A stretch of DNA of 64,000 nucleotides from Chitinophaga terrae (ex Kim and Jung 2007) (GTDB taxonomy: Bacteria; Bacteroidota; Bacteroidia; Chitinophagales; Chitinophagaceae), in NCBI RefSeq assembly GCF_900107795.1, contig NZ_FNRL01000006.1:1-64000 (forward strand), given 5' to 3'. Made by a program: the position numbers and the translations under genes. Position 1 is the first letter of the stretch, and the number at the start of each line of letters is the position of its first letter. Shown piece after piece: positions 1-9,608 of the stretch. Under the pieces are notes generated by a model. It had not been told where the DNA came from. It made no database searches and saw nothing but the letters and a program-made list of their open reading frames with translations.

Positions 1-1
1 A

Positions 2-223
2 CGAAAGGCCTTTTACCTACCCGCTTTATCCGTTATCAGAAGTGATGATCACTTTAAAGATATATTTAATAAACTAGTTGCAAGACATGGTATAAAAAAG
101 AAAGCTATTGCTGCTATACAAAGGAAATTGTTGGAGATGACCTTTATTATCTTTAAAAAGCAAGTTCCCTACGATAAACTATACTATAAAAAATTAGAGA
201 GCTGTACAAGTACAACTCTCTAA
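2..223 (+). CDS. IS110-family transposase, 3' fragment (runs off window start)
   Basis: The open frame from base 2 to the TAA at 221-223 encodes 73 residues and has no start inside the window. The peptide begins RKAFYLPALSVIRSDDHF and continues with KKKAIAAIQRKLLEMTFIIF. This matches the C-terminal Transposase_20 domain of IS110-family transposases, where a helix-rich segment follows the serine-containing active region. IS110 enzymes (DEDD type) cut and join the element's DNA in the nucleus-free cytoplasm of the host. The catalytic N-terminal DEDD part lies outside the window, so activity cannot be judged. The IS right end should lie within the 90 bases before the glycosyltransferase gene, but no clear terminal repeat is visible. 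Confidence 0.75.
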   Translation, partial: RKAFYLPALSVIRSDDHFKDIFNKLVARHGIKKKAIAAIQRKLLEMTFIIFKKQVPYDKLYYKKLESCTSTTL

Positions 224-289
224 ACAGGCTAACTTAGGTTGCCTTATAGACTACTAAGTTAAATATTATTTGGTTTTAAACACAGAATC

Positions 290-313
290 TTTGCGTGAAA
301 CTCCGCGTGAAAC
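290..313. repeat. Short copy of the TTTGCGTGAAA-type dispersed repeat
   Basis: The stretch contains TTTGCGTGAAACTCCGCGTG, two tandem GCGTGAAA units. The same unit forms the ends of the long palindromes at 13.9 kb and 60.9 kb. Here it lies just past the stop codon of the leftward glycosyltransferase gene and has no visible partner arm. Confidence 0.5.
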
Positions 314-1068
314 TAGTATCGCTTGGAGAAGAAGTAGCGCATGCCGATAAACAGGTGATGCATGAAGTTCGGCAAGTGCCCGTAAAAATGGCTCAATATC
401 CTGTACCGCTCCTTCCATGCCAGTTGCTGGCGTTGTTTGGAGGTGCCGCCCACCCTGAAACGCGCTACTACGATGTGCGTATTGCAGATATCTTCCGCAT
501 TTTTAAGGCACCTGATCATCCAGTCGATATCCGCGCATACTTTGTATTGCAGGTCATATAAAGGACTCAGGCTTCTTCTTACAATAAAAGCCTGGTGCGA
601 AACCACCATACCATATTTCAGGCTTTTCCAGGTAAGTTGCTCAGGAACTTTATGAGGGGTTTGTTCAGACCTTAACCCGATGTCTTTTCCTTCTTCATCC
701 ATAAACATCGCTTCTCCATAGTATACATCGGCATTATGACAGGTTTGCATCATGTTGCTGATCACATTTTCATCTGCCAGTACATCATCTGCATTCAGGA
801 ACAGGAGGTATTCGCCGGTTGCAGCTTTCATGCCTTTGTTCATAGCGTCGTACAGGCCTTTATCCTTTTCGGAGATCAGTGTATGGATCTTTGACCGGTA
901 AGGTGCAATCACTTCCAGGGTATTATCTTTAGACGCGCCATCTACGATCACATACTCGATATGCGGGTAGGTTTGCGCCAGTACGCTTTTAATTGTTGCT
1001 TCAATATATTTCCCGGCGTTGTAGCATACTGTAATAATGCTGACCACCGGATTGGCAGAATGAGACAC
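313..1068 (-). CDS. Glycosyltransferase family 2
   Basis: This 251-residue protein carries the GT-A nucleotide-sugar fold of family GT2. Residues 8-45 read VSIITVCYNAGKYIEATIKS followed by a conserved IEYVIVDGASKDNT. A DXD-type metal site appears as FLNADDVL near residue 93. Such enzymes transfer one sugar from a nucleotide donor during assembly of surface polysaccharide or O-antigen, at the cytoplasmic face of the inner membrane. It starts at a GTG three bases after the stop of the preceding GT4 gene, so the two are probably cotranscribed and translationally linked. The C-terminus ends with a basic amphipathic segment (YFFSKRY). Donor and acceptor sugars cannot be read from the sequence. Confidence 0.85.
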   Translation of the reverse strand: MSHSANPVVSIITVCYNAGKYIEATIKSVLAQTYPHIEYVIVDGASKDNTLEVIAPYRSKIHTLISEKDKGLYDAMNKGMKAATGEYLLFLNADDVLADENVISNMMQTCHNADVYYGEAMFMDEEGKDIGLRSEQTPHKVPEQLTWKSLKYGMVVSHQAFIVRRSLSPLYDLQYKVCADIDWMIRCLKNAEDICNTHIVVARFRVGGTSKQRQQLAWKERYRILSHFYGHLPNFMHHLFIGMRYFFSKRY

Positions 1069-1071
1069 AGA

Positions 1072-2319
1072 TCAGTTGTTTTTAGGTTGAATGACTGATT
1101 GAAACAATTCGTAATACTGTTGTGCTACCACCGGCATACCAAAATGCCTGATGACATGCGCACGGGCTGCTTTGCCGAACTGCTCGCAAAGCGCCGGGTT
1201 CCGCAGCAATGATAAGGTTTGCCGGGCAAATTGTTTATGGTCACCGGGTGCGATCACATACCCCGTCTGCTGGTCCAGCACAATTTCCTTACATCCTCCC
1301 ACGTCAAAAGTGATACAGGCAGTTTCGCAGCTTCCGGCTTCTATCAACACGTTAGGCAGGTTATCGGCCCGGGTAGGATAAAAGAAAATATCGCTGGCGC
1401 TGTAACACTTCATCATTTTTACAGTATCCTTCACATATCCCGTGTAAACCGGTTGCAGGTGTTTAAAAGAAACGGGCAACTCGTCCCTTCCTATCATCAG
1501 CAGGTGTACGGTGCTATCGAGCTGCTCGTCGATCAATTGCAGGATGGTTAGCAGGTCTTTCCCTCCTTTGAACTCGCTCTGGAACAGGCGTTCAGAAACA
1601 AAGGTGATCACCGCCGCATCCGCGGGCAATCCTAGTTCCTGCCGGGCCTGCAGTTTATCCTGCGGCTGGAAGTAATTGGTGTCTATCGGGTTGGGTATAT
1701 GATATAAAGGTTTGTCTTTGGTGAGCGGGCTTTCCGTTGTCATCCTGTACAGCCATTCGGATGGCGATACAATGGTAAGATTGCTGGCTTTGTAAAGCTT
1801 TTGTTTTCGTTTGATGAGGAAATTACCGGTAGGCAAACCCATTTTGGGGGCATGCTTATGCTCCTGCTTCCCTACCCTGGCATTTTTCCATGAGGTATCC
1901 CCGAAGGTATGCGCGGCATTGCCTGTAATGGCCCACATGTCGTGCAGGGTCCACACGATGGGGGCAATTGCCGAGAGGCGCGGTAACAGCGCCGCATCGA
2001 AATACCCGCCATGGATGTTGTGCAGGCTGATCACATCCGGCTGGAAGTATTGCGTATGTCTTAATATCGATCCTGTCGAAAAGGGAAAGTAAAGATATTG
2101 CAAGCCAAGGCGGTTACTCAGTACATTGATCCCTCTTTCAATTACATTCCTCACTACGCCGGGGCGTGTAGACGTTACGTTTACACCGCTTACCCGGTGA
2201 ACGCCGGCAAGGAAATGATTATGTGTATGATAATATTCTGCCAGTCCTTCCGCTATACGCTGCGCCGCAATTGCTGCGCCGCCGCTGTTCTCATATTTAT
2301 TGATAAAAAGTACTTTCAC
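1072..2319 (-). CDS. Glycosyltransferase family 4
   Basis: This 415-residue GT-B protein begins KVLFINKYENSGGAAIAAQR, a glycine-rich donor-domain start, and has an N-terminal acceptor domain with HNIHGGYFD and WTLHDMWAITG. The C-terminal Glycos_transf_1 domain (about residues 225-385) includes the retaining-GT4 motif region NLPNVLIEAGSCETACITFDV with the conserved Glu. The segment around HTFGDTSWKN is typical of capsule or lipopolysaccharide GT4 enzymes of Bacteroidota. Translation starts at GTG 2319, three bases past the deacetylase stop. It belongs to the leftward surface-glycan cluster of five genes. The substrate is unknown. Confidence 0.85.
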   Translation of the reverse strand: MKVLFINKYENSGGAAIAAQRIAEGLAEYYHTHNHFLAGVHRVSGVNVTSTRPGVVRNVIERGINVLSNRLGLQYLYFPFSTGSILRHTQYFQPDVISLHNIHGGYFDAALLPRLSAIAPIVWTLHDMWAITGNAAHTFGDTSWKNARVGKQEHKHAPKMGLPTGNFLIKRKQKLYKASNLTIVSPSEWLYRMTTESPLTKDKPLYHIPNPIDTNYFQPQDKLQARQELGLPADAAVITFVSERLFQSEFKGGKDLLTILQLIDEQLDSTVHLLMIGRDELPVSFKHLQPVYTGYVKDTVKMMKCYSASDIFFYPTRADNLPNVLIEAGSCETACITFDVGGCKEIVLDQQTGYVIAPGDHKQFARQTLSLLRNPALCEQFGKAARAHVIRHFGMPVVAQQYYELFQSVIQPKNN

Positions 2320-2322
2320 CGC

Positions 2323-3318
2323 TTAATATTTAAAGAACTGTTCCATTTTGTTTTTAAATACCGGTAACTCCCAATCCCGTACCAGGATGCGGGGCAAAGC
2401 ATAGGGATTGCTCCAGGTATGTACCTGTCCGTGGTAGTTGGCGCAAACCATTTTCAAATCCAGCGCTTTGGCGGCTTTAATACTATCGGCATTATAATAA
2501 CGTTTGGCGCCCAGGAATTTCCGGCTTCCAAACGGGTAGGAAAAATGATCGATAGGCAAATGAAGGTGCTGTTCGAGCAGGGTTTTCGAGGTTGCTATTT
2601 CCTTGTACTGCTCATCGTAGCTCAGCACTCCTACTGCCGGGTGCCGGTGGGTATGGCAGCCGATGGTTACATAGGGCGACTGGCTCATTACTTTCAGTTC
2701 TTCCCAGGTCATTAAACGGTGAGACGACCGGCCTTCGGCGGTCACTCCCGCCCAGTCGTGCAATTGGGCCATTACGGCATCTATAACGTCCGGGGTACTG
2801 AATCGCAGCACCTGTTGCAAAGCAAAATATGTTTTGCGGGCGGCGGCAAAAGAATCTGTTGGGTATTCCCATGCCTGCCCGTTGATATTCACTTTCAGGG
2901 CAAGCGGCAGCGGGTCGGTCGCCAGCAGTATCCTCTCCAGGTCGTCCCACCACAGTTCCTGGCTTGTTCCCAGTTTGGAAGTAGTGATATAGAACAGGCC
3001 GGGTAATTCATGTTTTGCATGAACGGGCAATGCTTCATGGTAGTTGTCTGCATACCCATCGTCGAATGTGATGAACACCGACCGTTCCGGGAAGGGCTTT
3101 TTATGTTTTACATGGTACATGAAGCGGGCTGCATCCAGCACGCTATATTCGGCGGCGAGGTGGCCCAGTTGCGCATCATAGTTGGCAGGTGAAACGGCCA
3201 GCTCCTGCGGGTCCTGCTCCAGGTCCGTAACCCGGTGATACAGCAGGATCACGGCAGGCCGCTGCACTTTATTGGCAACGTAATGAACAACATTGAATAT
3301 TTTTCCGGCCAGGCTCAT
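2323..3318 (-). CDS. Polysaccharide deacetylase (NodB homology domain)
   Basis: This 331-residue protein has the metal-dependent NodB deacetylase fold of carbohydrate esterase family 4. Visible motifs are the catalytic and metal Asp pair in FITFDDGYADN (about residue 83) and the metal-binding IGCHTHRHP (about residue 220), followed by HFSYPFG. It opens with AVILLYHRVTD, common in this family. The enzyme removes N- or O-acetyl groups from a polysaccharide or an undecaprenyl-linked sugar. No signal peptide is visible, so it may act on a cytoplasmic lipid-linked intermediate or be exported by another route. It sits between a methyltransferase and GT4 in the same direction with short gaps. Confidence 0.85.
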   Translation of the reverse strand: MSLAGKIFNVVHYVANKVQRPAVILLYHRVTDLEQDPQELAVSPANYDAQLGHLAAEYSVLDAARFMYHVKHKKPFPERSVFITFDDGYADNYHEALPVHAKHELPGLFYITTSKLGTSQELWWDDLERILLATDPLPLALKVNINGQAWEYPTDSFAAARKTYFALQQVLRFSTPDVIDAVMAQLHDWAGVTAEGRSSHRLMTWEELKVMSQSPYVTIGCHTHRHPAVGVLSYDEQYKEIATSKTLLEQHLHLPIDHFSYPFGSRKFLGAKRYYNADSIKAAKALDLKMVCANYHGQVHTWSNPYALPRILVRDWELPVFKNKMEQFFKY

Positions 3319-3328
3319 GTAATTTCAT

Positions 3329-4021
3329 TTATCTTTTAACAGCTCTCACAGCAATAATGATAGGATATACAGGGTCCTGGTATTCCAGTTCTTCCTTTGT
3401 CAGGTCTTCTACCGCCATCCCCTGCAAAATTGCTGTACAGGTTAATACATTACCGTAAGAGGTAATGGTTATATTATCTTCCCCAAATACTTCACCAAAA
3501 ACTTTGGCAGCCGATTGGGAAGTAAATCGCCAGTAGTCGCCCCATCGTTGTGCATCGTAGGCCGATATCTGTGTGGCGCCGGCCAGGGTAGCCAGCAGCA
3601 CTCCGCCCGGTTTCAGCAAATGGTAAGCGCCTTCAATGGCTGTTTTGAAATCGTATATGAAATTGAAAGTCTGTGTGCAGATAAAACAATCAATATTATC
3701 AGCCGGCAGCGAGGCTTTGTTAGTTAGGTCGCCCACGATGGTGACCTGCCTGCCTTCCTGCACATGCAGGACTTCAAAACTGGTTACATTGGTACCAAAA
3801 TGTTTGGAATAACTGCTTTCCGCGATCTCCAGTACGCTTCCTTTTATGTCAGCGCGGTTCTTTTCAAGAAAGCTTTCTATGTAGTACCTGTCAACAGGCG
3901 TTCCCCTGTCGAACCCGAAAGAGGTTGAAAGAGGTTTCAGCCTCCTGAGGTTATCCCAGGGCGCGGGCGACAGTACATCCCGTTTTGCTTTCTTTAATAT
4001 CTTCCGGAGCAGTTTGATCAT
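3329..4021 (-). CDS. SAM-dependent methyltransferase (class I-like)
   Basis: This 230-residue protein contains a Methyltransf_11-like core. SVLEIAESSYSK (about residue 61) occupies the SAM-binding motif I position but is less glycine-rich than usual. FICTQTFNFIYD (about 113) and LLKPGGVLLATLAG (about 135) match the later motifs. Proteins of this type in glycan clusters methylate a sugar or act on a lipid-linked glycan. Its ATG overlaps the stop of the upstream glycosyltransferase by four bases (ATGA), which supports translational coupling. The degenerate motif I leaves some doubt about catalysis. Confidence 0.7.
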   Translation of the reverse strand: MIKLLRKILKKAKRDVLSPAPWDNLRRLKPLSTSFGFDRGTPVDRYYIESFLEKNRADIKGSVLEIAESSYSKHFGTNVTSFEVLHVQEGRQVTIVGDLTNKASLPADNIDCFICTQTFNFIYDFKTAIEGAYHLLKPGGVLLATLAGATQISAYDAQRWGDYWRFTSQSAAKVFGEVFGEDNITITSYGNVLTCTAILQGMAVEDLTKEELEYQDPVYPIIIAVRAVKR

Positions 4022-4953
4022 GATCCAACGATTTTTTTCCAGTATTGCTTAAGTCTGTTCCTGATCTTTGCAGGGATGGTCATCCCGGCATGGTACCGTA
4101 AAAACCTGGCAAACACTTTTTCCATGGCCAGGTTATTTGTTACGGGAATATCTTCTACCGGTACGGGATGCTGGTAGATCTCTGTGTACAGCCAGTCTTC
4201 TTCCTTGAAATGGTGAGTGGCGGCAGCAACGTTTCCATCGTGGCGTACCAGCGATTTTACCGGGTAGAGGGTAAGCATATCGTGAATATAGGCGGTACCT
4301 CTCCACCTGATAGCCCAGGAGCTGACCTTCCCGTTCTTATGCTGATGCAGCATCCTGAAAAAAGGGTAAGCGCCCCAGAAATCGAAGGCCCTCTTCAGTT
4401 TTTTTTCCTTTATCTGTGCGATCACCTTTTCGGTATCCGGTTCAAATTTATTCCAGGCCCTTGCCCAGGTGCCCCAGCCCAGGCTTCCCGGATCATGGAT
4501 CAGGAAAGTGGAGGCTGTCTGGCTGGCGGGTAAGGGAGCAGGATATAAATAACCATGTACGGCCATCACTTTTTCTTCGTTGACATATTTCTCTAATCCA
4601 TCATTCATAAAACGGAGGAAATATGGGGAAACAGTGAGGTCATCCTCCAGCACGATCACACGGCCATGTTTGGCAATCACCTCTGTTACGCCATCTATAA
4701 CCGCAGTGGCCAGTCCTTTATTCTTTTCTGCAGCCAGCACAATTACTTCCTTGCACCATTTCCGGCTTCTTACTATTTCACGCACTTTGTCTACCTGGGC
4801 CCGTTGTTCGGGTGTGGCGCCGGCTTTGGGTCCATCGCAATAGACATACAAAGTACTTTCTTCCGCTTCTTTATTCTGACTGAGATGTTCCAGCGTACTG
4901 AGGGTCAACTCAGGCCTGTTGTATACAAATAATACAATGGGAGCAAATTCCAT
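4018..4953 (-). CDS. Glycosyltransferase, GT-A fold (GNT-I/HlpA-like)
   Basis: This 311-residue protein starts FAPIVLFVYNRPELTLSTLE, the signature of a GT2/GNT-I-like group common in Bacteroidota capsule loci. It has NKGLATAVIDGV (about residue 78) and a DXD-like metal site in RVIVLEDDLTVSPYFLRFMN (about residue 98). The middle DPGSLGWGTWARAW is strongly conserved in this group. It is the first gene of the leftward cluster; transcription probably starts in the 77-base gap before the NlpC/P60 gene. The sugar and linkage are unknown. Confidence 0.8.
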   Translation of the reverse strand: MEFAPIVLFVYNRPELTLSTLEHLSQNKEAEESTLYVYCDGPKAGATPEQRAQVDKVREIVRSRKWCKEVIVLAAEKNKGLATAVIDGVTEVIAKHGRVIVLEDDLTVSPYFLRFMNDGLEKYVNEEKVMAVHGYLYPAPLPASQTASTFLIHDPGSLGWGTWARAWNKFEPDTEKVIAQIKEKKLKRAFDFWGAYPFFRMLHQHKNGKVSSWAIRWRGTAYIHDMLTLYPVKSLVRHDGNVAAATHHFKEEDWLYTEIYQHPVPVEDIPVTNNLAMEKVFARFLRYHAGMTIPAKIRNRLKQYWKKIVGS

Positions 4954-5030
4954 GATAGGTCCGAGCAGAGCTAATGTTAAAACGGTAAAAATCGGATAAA
5001 ATTAACAATAAAACAAATGTATAATAGGGG

Positions 5031-5708
5031 TTAAAGCCTGCCTCCTCCTGCGAAATATTTCTTCCAGTAAGGCTCGTTCAGGTCACTGATAATAACGCCT
5101 GCACTGGTGGAAGCATGTACGAATTTATCATTCTCCAGGTAGATGCCAACATGGGAGATACGGCGATGATGTATTTTGAAAAATACCAGGTCTCCTTCCT
5201 GGAGCTCTTTTATGCTTTTTCTTTTTACCTGTGTGTACAGGTCGGCCGAATTACCGCTTAAACCTAACTGGTACACGGTGTTCATCAGGGTATTTACAAA
5301 CCCTGAGCAATCGATACCGGATTTTGTTTTGCCGCCCAAACGATAAGGAGTTCCCCACCATTCCTCAATAAAATTATAGAGGCGCTGGTTAGATATATCT
5401 TCGACGGCTACATCCAGCAGTTGCGCATATTTGAACTGCCAGCTTTGCGCAGCTTCCAGGTTAGCGCTGTTCCTGGTGATGTTCCTGCTGATGGAAATAT
5501 CCCGCTTCTCAACAGGCTTCGAAGTATTGGTACGGGAATGATGGGTAGAGATACCATCAATAAATTCCACCCGTTTTTGCTGAGTGGATACGGTAGTTGA
5601 AGGCGTATTGTTTTTCTTACCGGATGTGGTTTTCTTCAGTGAAGCGCAAGAGCTAAGTGACAGTGCACATATCGATAACTTCACAAGATGTCCCTTTACT
5701 CTGATCAT
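5031..5708 (-). CDS. NlpC/P60 family cysteine endopeptidase, lipoprotein
   Basis: The C-terminal 130 residues form an NlpC/P60 (C40) domain. The catalytic Cys lies in SGIDCSGFVNT, the His in RRISHVGIYL, and the third polar residue follows in KFVHASTS. These enzymes cleave gamma-D-Glu-diaminopimelate bonds in peptidoglycan stem peptides. I chose ATG 5708 because it directly precedes a lipoprotein signal (MIRVKGHLVKLSICALSLSSC, lipobox LSSC); a longer frame begins at 5753 but would bury the signal. A low-complexity Ser/Thr/Lys linker separates lipid anchor and enzyme. The gene is divergent from dnaE. Confidence 0.85.
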   Translation of the reverse strand: MIRVKGHLVKLSICALSLSSCASLKKTTSGKKNNTPSTTVSTQQKRVEFIDGISTHHSRTNTSKPVEKRDISISRNITRNSANLEAAQSWQFKYAQLLDVAVEDISNQRLYNFIEEWWGTPYRLGGKTKSGIDCSGFVNTLMNTVYQLGLSGNSADLYTQVKRKSIKELQEGDLVFFKIHHRRISHVGIYLENDKFVHASTSAGVIISDLNEPYWKKYFAGGGRL

Positions 5709-5836
5709 AAGCGGTCTGGCAAAATTTTCGCTAAAATACATGTCATTTATCAAACTTTTGATTTTTAATCAGTTGAAATTTATCAACATAACGCAAGGCA
5801 TCTATTTACATTCATTCAAAATCGAAAATAAACCCC

Positions 5837-5844
5837 TACTTTTG
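5837..5844 (+). promoter_or_regulatory. Bacteroidetes-type -7 box for dnaE
   Basis: TACTTTTG fits the Bacteroidetes sigma-factor -7 consensus TAnnTTTG and lies 24 bases before the dnaE ATG. No good -33 TTTG is seen at the expected distance, so this is a partial match. Confidence 0.4.
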
Positions 5845-5868
5845 TCGCTTGACGAAACAGATTAGCCG

Positions 5869-8800
5869 ATGATATTTTCTCACTTACACGTTCACACCCA
5901 ATTCTCTTTACTCGACGGGGCTGCCGATATCAAATCGCTCTACAAAAAAGCGATGGCCTCCAATCAACCTGCCCTGGCTATCACCGATCACGGGAATATG
6001 TTTGGCGCGTTCCAGTTTGTGGCGGAAGCGTACAACAACAAACTGAATCCTGCCGATCCGAAAGATAAACGTCTGAAAGTAAAGCCTATTGTAGGATGTG
6101 AATTCTATGTAGTGGAAAACAGGCATAAACGCACCTTCACCCGCGATGAGAAAGATATCCGTTACCACCAGGTACTGCTGGCGAAAGACGATGAAGGATA
6201 CCGTAATCTCATCAAACTTTGTTCTCTTGGGTATATAGAAGGATTATACGGTAAATATCCCCGTATCGATAAGGAGCTGGTACTTCAGTACCATAAAGGC
6301 CTGATCGCTACCACCTGCTGCCTGGGCGCTTCGGTTCCCAAAACCATCCTGAAACACGGTGAAGAAGCAGGTGAAAAAGAATTCCGCTGGTGGCTGGATA
6401 TTTTCGGGGAAGATTTTTACGTGGAACTGCAACGCCACGGGATCCCGGAACAGGACCAGGTAAACGTCGTACTGTTAAGGTTTGCAGAGAAATATAATGT
6501 AAAAGTGATCGCATCCAACGACTCTCACTACGTCGACCAATCGGATGCCAATGCACACGACATCCTGCTCTGTATCAACACCGGCGAAAAGAAGAGCACT
6601 CCTACCAATAAAGAATTTTCGGACGACGAATCTTCCATGAAGAACCGGAGGTTCGCTTTCTATAACGACCAGTTCTATTTCAAGACCACGGAAGAAATGA
6701 CGCAATTGTTCCATGATCTTCCGCAAGCTATCGACAATACGAACGAAATCGTTGACAAGGTGCAGTTGCTGGACCTGAAAAGGGACATCCTTCTCCCTAA
6801 CTTCCCTATTCCAAAAGAATTCCTCACTCAGGATCAGTATTTAAGACACCTCACCTTTGAAGGAGCCCATAAGCGTTACGCGGAAATGACCGCCGATATT
6901 GAAGAGCGGCTCAACTTCGAACTCCAGGTGATCGAAAACATGGGATTTGCCGGCTACTTCCTCATTGTGGCCGACTTCATCAAGGCAGGACGCGATCTTG
7001 GCGTATTCATAGGCCCGGGCCGCGGATCGGCCGCCGGTTCGGCAGTTGCTTATTGTATTGGCATCACCAATATAGACCCGATCAAGTACAACCTCCTGTT
7101 TGAGCGTTTCCTTAACCCGGAACGTAAGAGCATGCCCGATATTGATACGGACTTCGATGATGAAGGCCGTCAGAAAGTGATAGATTACGTAGTACAGAAA
7201 TATGGTAAGAACCAGGTAGCACAGATCATCACCTACGGTACCATGGCCGCCAAAATGAGTATCAAAGACGTAGCCAGGGTAATGGACCTCCCGCTGCAGG
7301 AATCGAACAGCCTCGCGAAACTGGTGCCGGATAAACCGGGCATACAGCTCGACAGGATCTTCAACGCCCCGCTGGAAGGAGAAAAAAGCCTGGCAGATAA
7401 AGAAGGATTGGCAGGAGAAGATATAGAAAATGTAAAACGCCTGAGAGAACTGATCAAAGGCGATGACCTGCAGGGAGAAGTATTGAGAGAAGCCTGCGTA
7501 CTGGAAGGTTCTGTAAGGAACACCGGTATACACGCCGCAGGTATCATCATTGCCCCGCAGGACCTCTACGACCTGATACCCGTTTCTACCGCCAAAGACT
7601 CCGACCTGCTGGTCACCCAGTTTGAAGGAAGTATTATTGAGTCGGCCGGCGTAATCAAGATGGACTTCCTGGGCCTGAAAACCCTTACCATTATTAAGGG
7701 CGCCCTTGAAATGATCCGCCAGAACCACGGCGTTGATATCGAAATAGATTATATACCGCTGGATGATGCGAAAACATATGAACTGTACCAAAGGGGTGAA
7801 ACCAATGCTACGTTCCAGTTCGAGTCGCCCGGAATGCAAAAGTACCTGCGGGAGCTGAAGCCCGACAGGTTCGAGGATCTTATTGCTATGAACGCCCTGT
7901 ATCGTCCGGGGCCGCTGGAGTATATCCCTTCGTTCATCCGGCGTAAGCACGGTTTGGAACCGGTGCAATACGATATCGCGGAAATGGAGGAATACCTGAA
8001 CGATACCTATGGTATCACGGTATACCAGGAGCAGGTGATGTTGCTCAGCCAGAAACTGGCCGGCTTCTCCAAAGGAGATGCCGACGTACTGCGTAAAGCG
8101 ATGGGTAAAAAGCAGATCGCGGTACTGAATAAGATGAAGGAACAGTTCATGCAGGGTTGCGCAGAACGGGGACATGATCCTAAGATCTGCGAAAAAGTAT
8201 GGACCGACTGGGAAGCGTTTGCATCCTACGCCTTCAACAAATCCCACTCTACCTGTTACGCATTTGTGGCGTACCAGACTGCTTACCTGAAAGCCCACTA
8301 CCCGGCCGAATACATGGCGTCCGTACTGAACTGCGCCAGCAACATAGAAAAGATCACCTTCTTCATGGAAGAGTGTAAGCGTATGGGCATCGACGTATTG
8401 CCGCCAGATGTGAACGAGTCGTTCAAAGGCTTCGCGGTGAACAAGCAAGGCCAGATCCGTTTTGGCCTGGGCGGTCTGAAAGGCGTTGGTGAAGCGGCTA
8501 TTGAGAATTTATTGGAAGAAAGGAAGAAAGAAGGACCATTTACTTCCGTCTTCAATTTCATTAAACGGGTCAATCAACGTGCGGTAAACAAAAAATCGCT
8601 GGAGGCCCTGGTAATGTCGGGAGCTTTCGACTGCTTCCCTGAACTGCACCGCGCCCAGTATTTCCATAAGCCGGAAACTGAGCAGATGACAGGGCTCGAT
8701 AAGATAGTGAAGTTCGGCCAGCAGGTTTCTGCCGGCGGCGCCTCAGCTATGGGCAGTTTGTTTGGAGATGAAGATATGCCGGATGTGGAACCGCCAAAGA

Positions 8801-9513
8801 TCCCGAACTGCGATCCATGGCCGTTGATCATGAAACTGAACAACGAACGCGATATCACGGGTATCTATATTTCGGGGCATCCGCTGGATGATTACCGGTT
8901 TGAACTGAAGCATTACCAGATGAACACCATCCAGGAGCTGCTGGATTACCAGGCTGAAATATCGACCCCGGGCTCTACCGGCGGCCGGGCCAGGGAACGC
9001 AACTTCAGGCTGGCCGTATATATCACCAGCGCGCAGGAAAGGATCTCCAGGAATAACCGCCAGTTTGGGGTAATGACCATAGAAGATTACACAGGGAAGT
9101 TCGAGTTTGCTTTGTGGAGCGAAGACTTTATCCGTTTTGGCCCATACCTGAAGCCTGGGTTATGCCTGTTCATTAACGGCGGGTTTAAATCGAAGCGCTT
9201 TAACGACAATGAATACGAGTTCAAGGTGAACAGTATACAATTGCTGCAGGAAGTGAAGAAAACGCATACGAAACAGATCTATCTGAACACTATGCCACAG
9301 TTCATTACCAGGGAAACGGTTGATTTCCTGGTTGAGAATGTGAACAGGTACCCGGGTACTACAACCCTGCATTTAACATTGACAGACAGAGACTTACAAA
9401 TGCAGGCTAAGCTACATACTTTCAATAAGAATATTGAAATGAATGACGAGTTGGCGGGTTTCCTGCATAAACAGCCGGATATTGATGTGTATATAGATTT
9501 AAACAATAAGTAA
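5869..9513 (+). CDS. dnaE: DNA polymerase III subunit alpha
   Basis: This 1,214-residue protein is the replicative polymerase catalytic subunit. It opens with a PHP domain (HLHVHTQFSLLDGAADI, residues 5-21; ITDHGNMFG near 39). The C-family polymerase core follows, with GPGRGSAAGSAVAYCIGIT (about 383) and the catalytic Asp pair in PDIDTDFDD (about 423), then the thumb/finger segment YRPGPLEYIPSFIRRKHG. A helix-hairpin-helix region around INPDVN/FGLGGLKGVG and an OB fold near residue 1,040 complete the DnaE1 architecture. The length is usual for Bacteroidota DnaE. It is monocistronic or shares a transcript with trxA 95 bases downstream. Confidence 0.98.
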   Translation: MIFSHLHVHTQFSLLDGAADIKSLYKKAMASNQPALAITDHGNMFGAFQFVAEAYNNKLNPADPKDKRLKVKPIVGCEFYVVENRHKRTFTRDEKDIRYHQVLLAKDDEGYRNLIKLCSLGYIEGLYGKYPRIDKELVLQYHKGLIATTCCLGASVPKTILKHGEEAGEKEFRWWLDIFGEDFYVELQRHGIPEQDQVNVVLLRFAEKYNVKVIASNDSHYVDQSDANAHDILLCINTGEKKSTPTNKEFSDDESSMKNRRFAFYNDQFYFKTTEEMTQLFHDLPQAIDNTNEIVDKVQLLDLKRDILLPNFPIPKEFLTQDQYLRHLTFEGAHKRYAEMTADIEERLNFELQVIENMGFAGYFLIVADFIKAGRDLGVFIGPGRGSAAGSAVAYCIGITNIDPIKYNLLFERFLNPERKSMPDIDTDFDDEGRQKVIDYVVQKYGKNQVAQIITYGTMAAKMSIKDVARVMDLPLQESNSLAKLVPDKPGIQLDRIFNAPLEGEKSLADKEGLAGEDIENVKRLRELIKGDDLQGEVLREACVLEGSVRNTGIHAAGIIIAPQDLYDLIPVSTAKDSDLLVTQFEGSIIESAGVIKMDFLGLKTLTIIKGALEMIRQNHGVDIEIDYIPLDDAKTYELYQRGETNATFQFESPGMQKYLRELKPDRFEDLIAMNALYRPGPLEYIPSFIRRKHGLEPVQYDIAEMEEYLNDTYGITVYQEQVMLLSQKLAGFSKGDADVLRKAMGKKQIAVLNKMKEQFMQGCAERGHDPKICEKVWTDWEAFASYAFNKSHSTCYAFVAYQTAYLKAHYPAEYMASVLNCASNIEKITFFMEECKRMGIDVLPPDVNESFKGFAVNKQGQIRFGLGGLKGVGEAAIENLLEERKKEGPFTSVFNFIKRVNQRAVNKKSLEALVMSGAFDCFPELHRAQYFHKPETEQMTGLDKIVKFGQQVSAGGASAMGSLFGDEDMPDVEPPKIPNCDPWPLIMKLNNERDITGIYISGHPLDDYRFELKHYQMNTIQELLDYQAEISTPGSTGGRARERNFRLAVYITSAQERISRNNRQFGVMTIEDYTGKFEFALWSEDFIRFGPYLKPGLCLFINGGFKSKRFNDNEYEFKVNSIQLLQEVKKTHTKQIYLNTMPQFITRETVDFLVENVNRYPGTTTLHLTLTDRDLQMQAKLHTFNKNIEMNDELAGFLHKQPDIDVYIDLNNK

Positions 9514-9608
9514 GATGCCAAAAATGCAGTAATTTGCATCCGGATCACTTATTGATCTGGTAAGGGAAAATCAAAAACAATCATTATAATAACATTAAAT
9601 AACAGTAT

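Noticed and set aside
6841-8448. Open frame of 535 codons on the minus strand inside dnaE
   Set aside because: It is antisense to a highly conserved polymerase gene, has no recognisable domain, and reflects the codon bias of dnaE.
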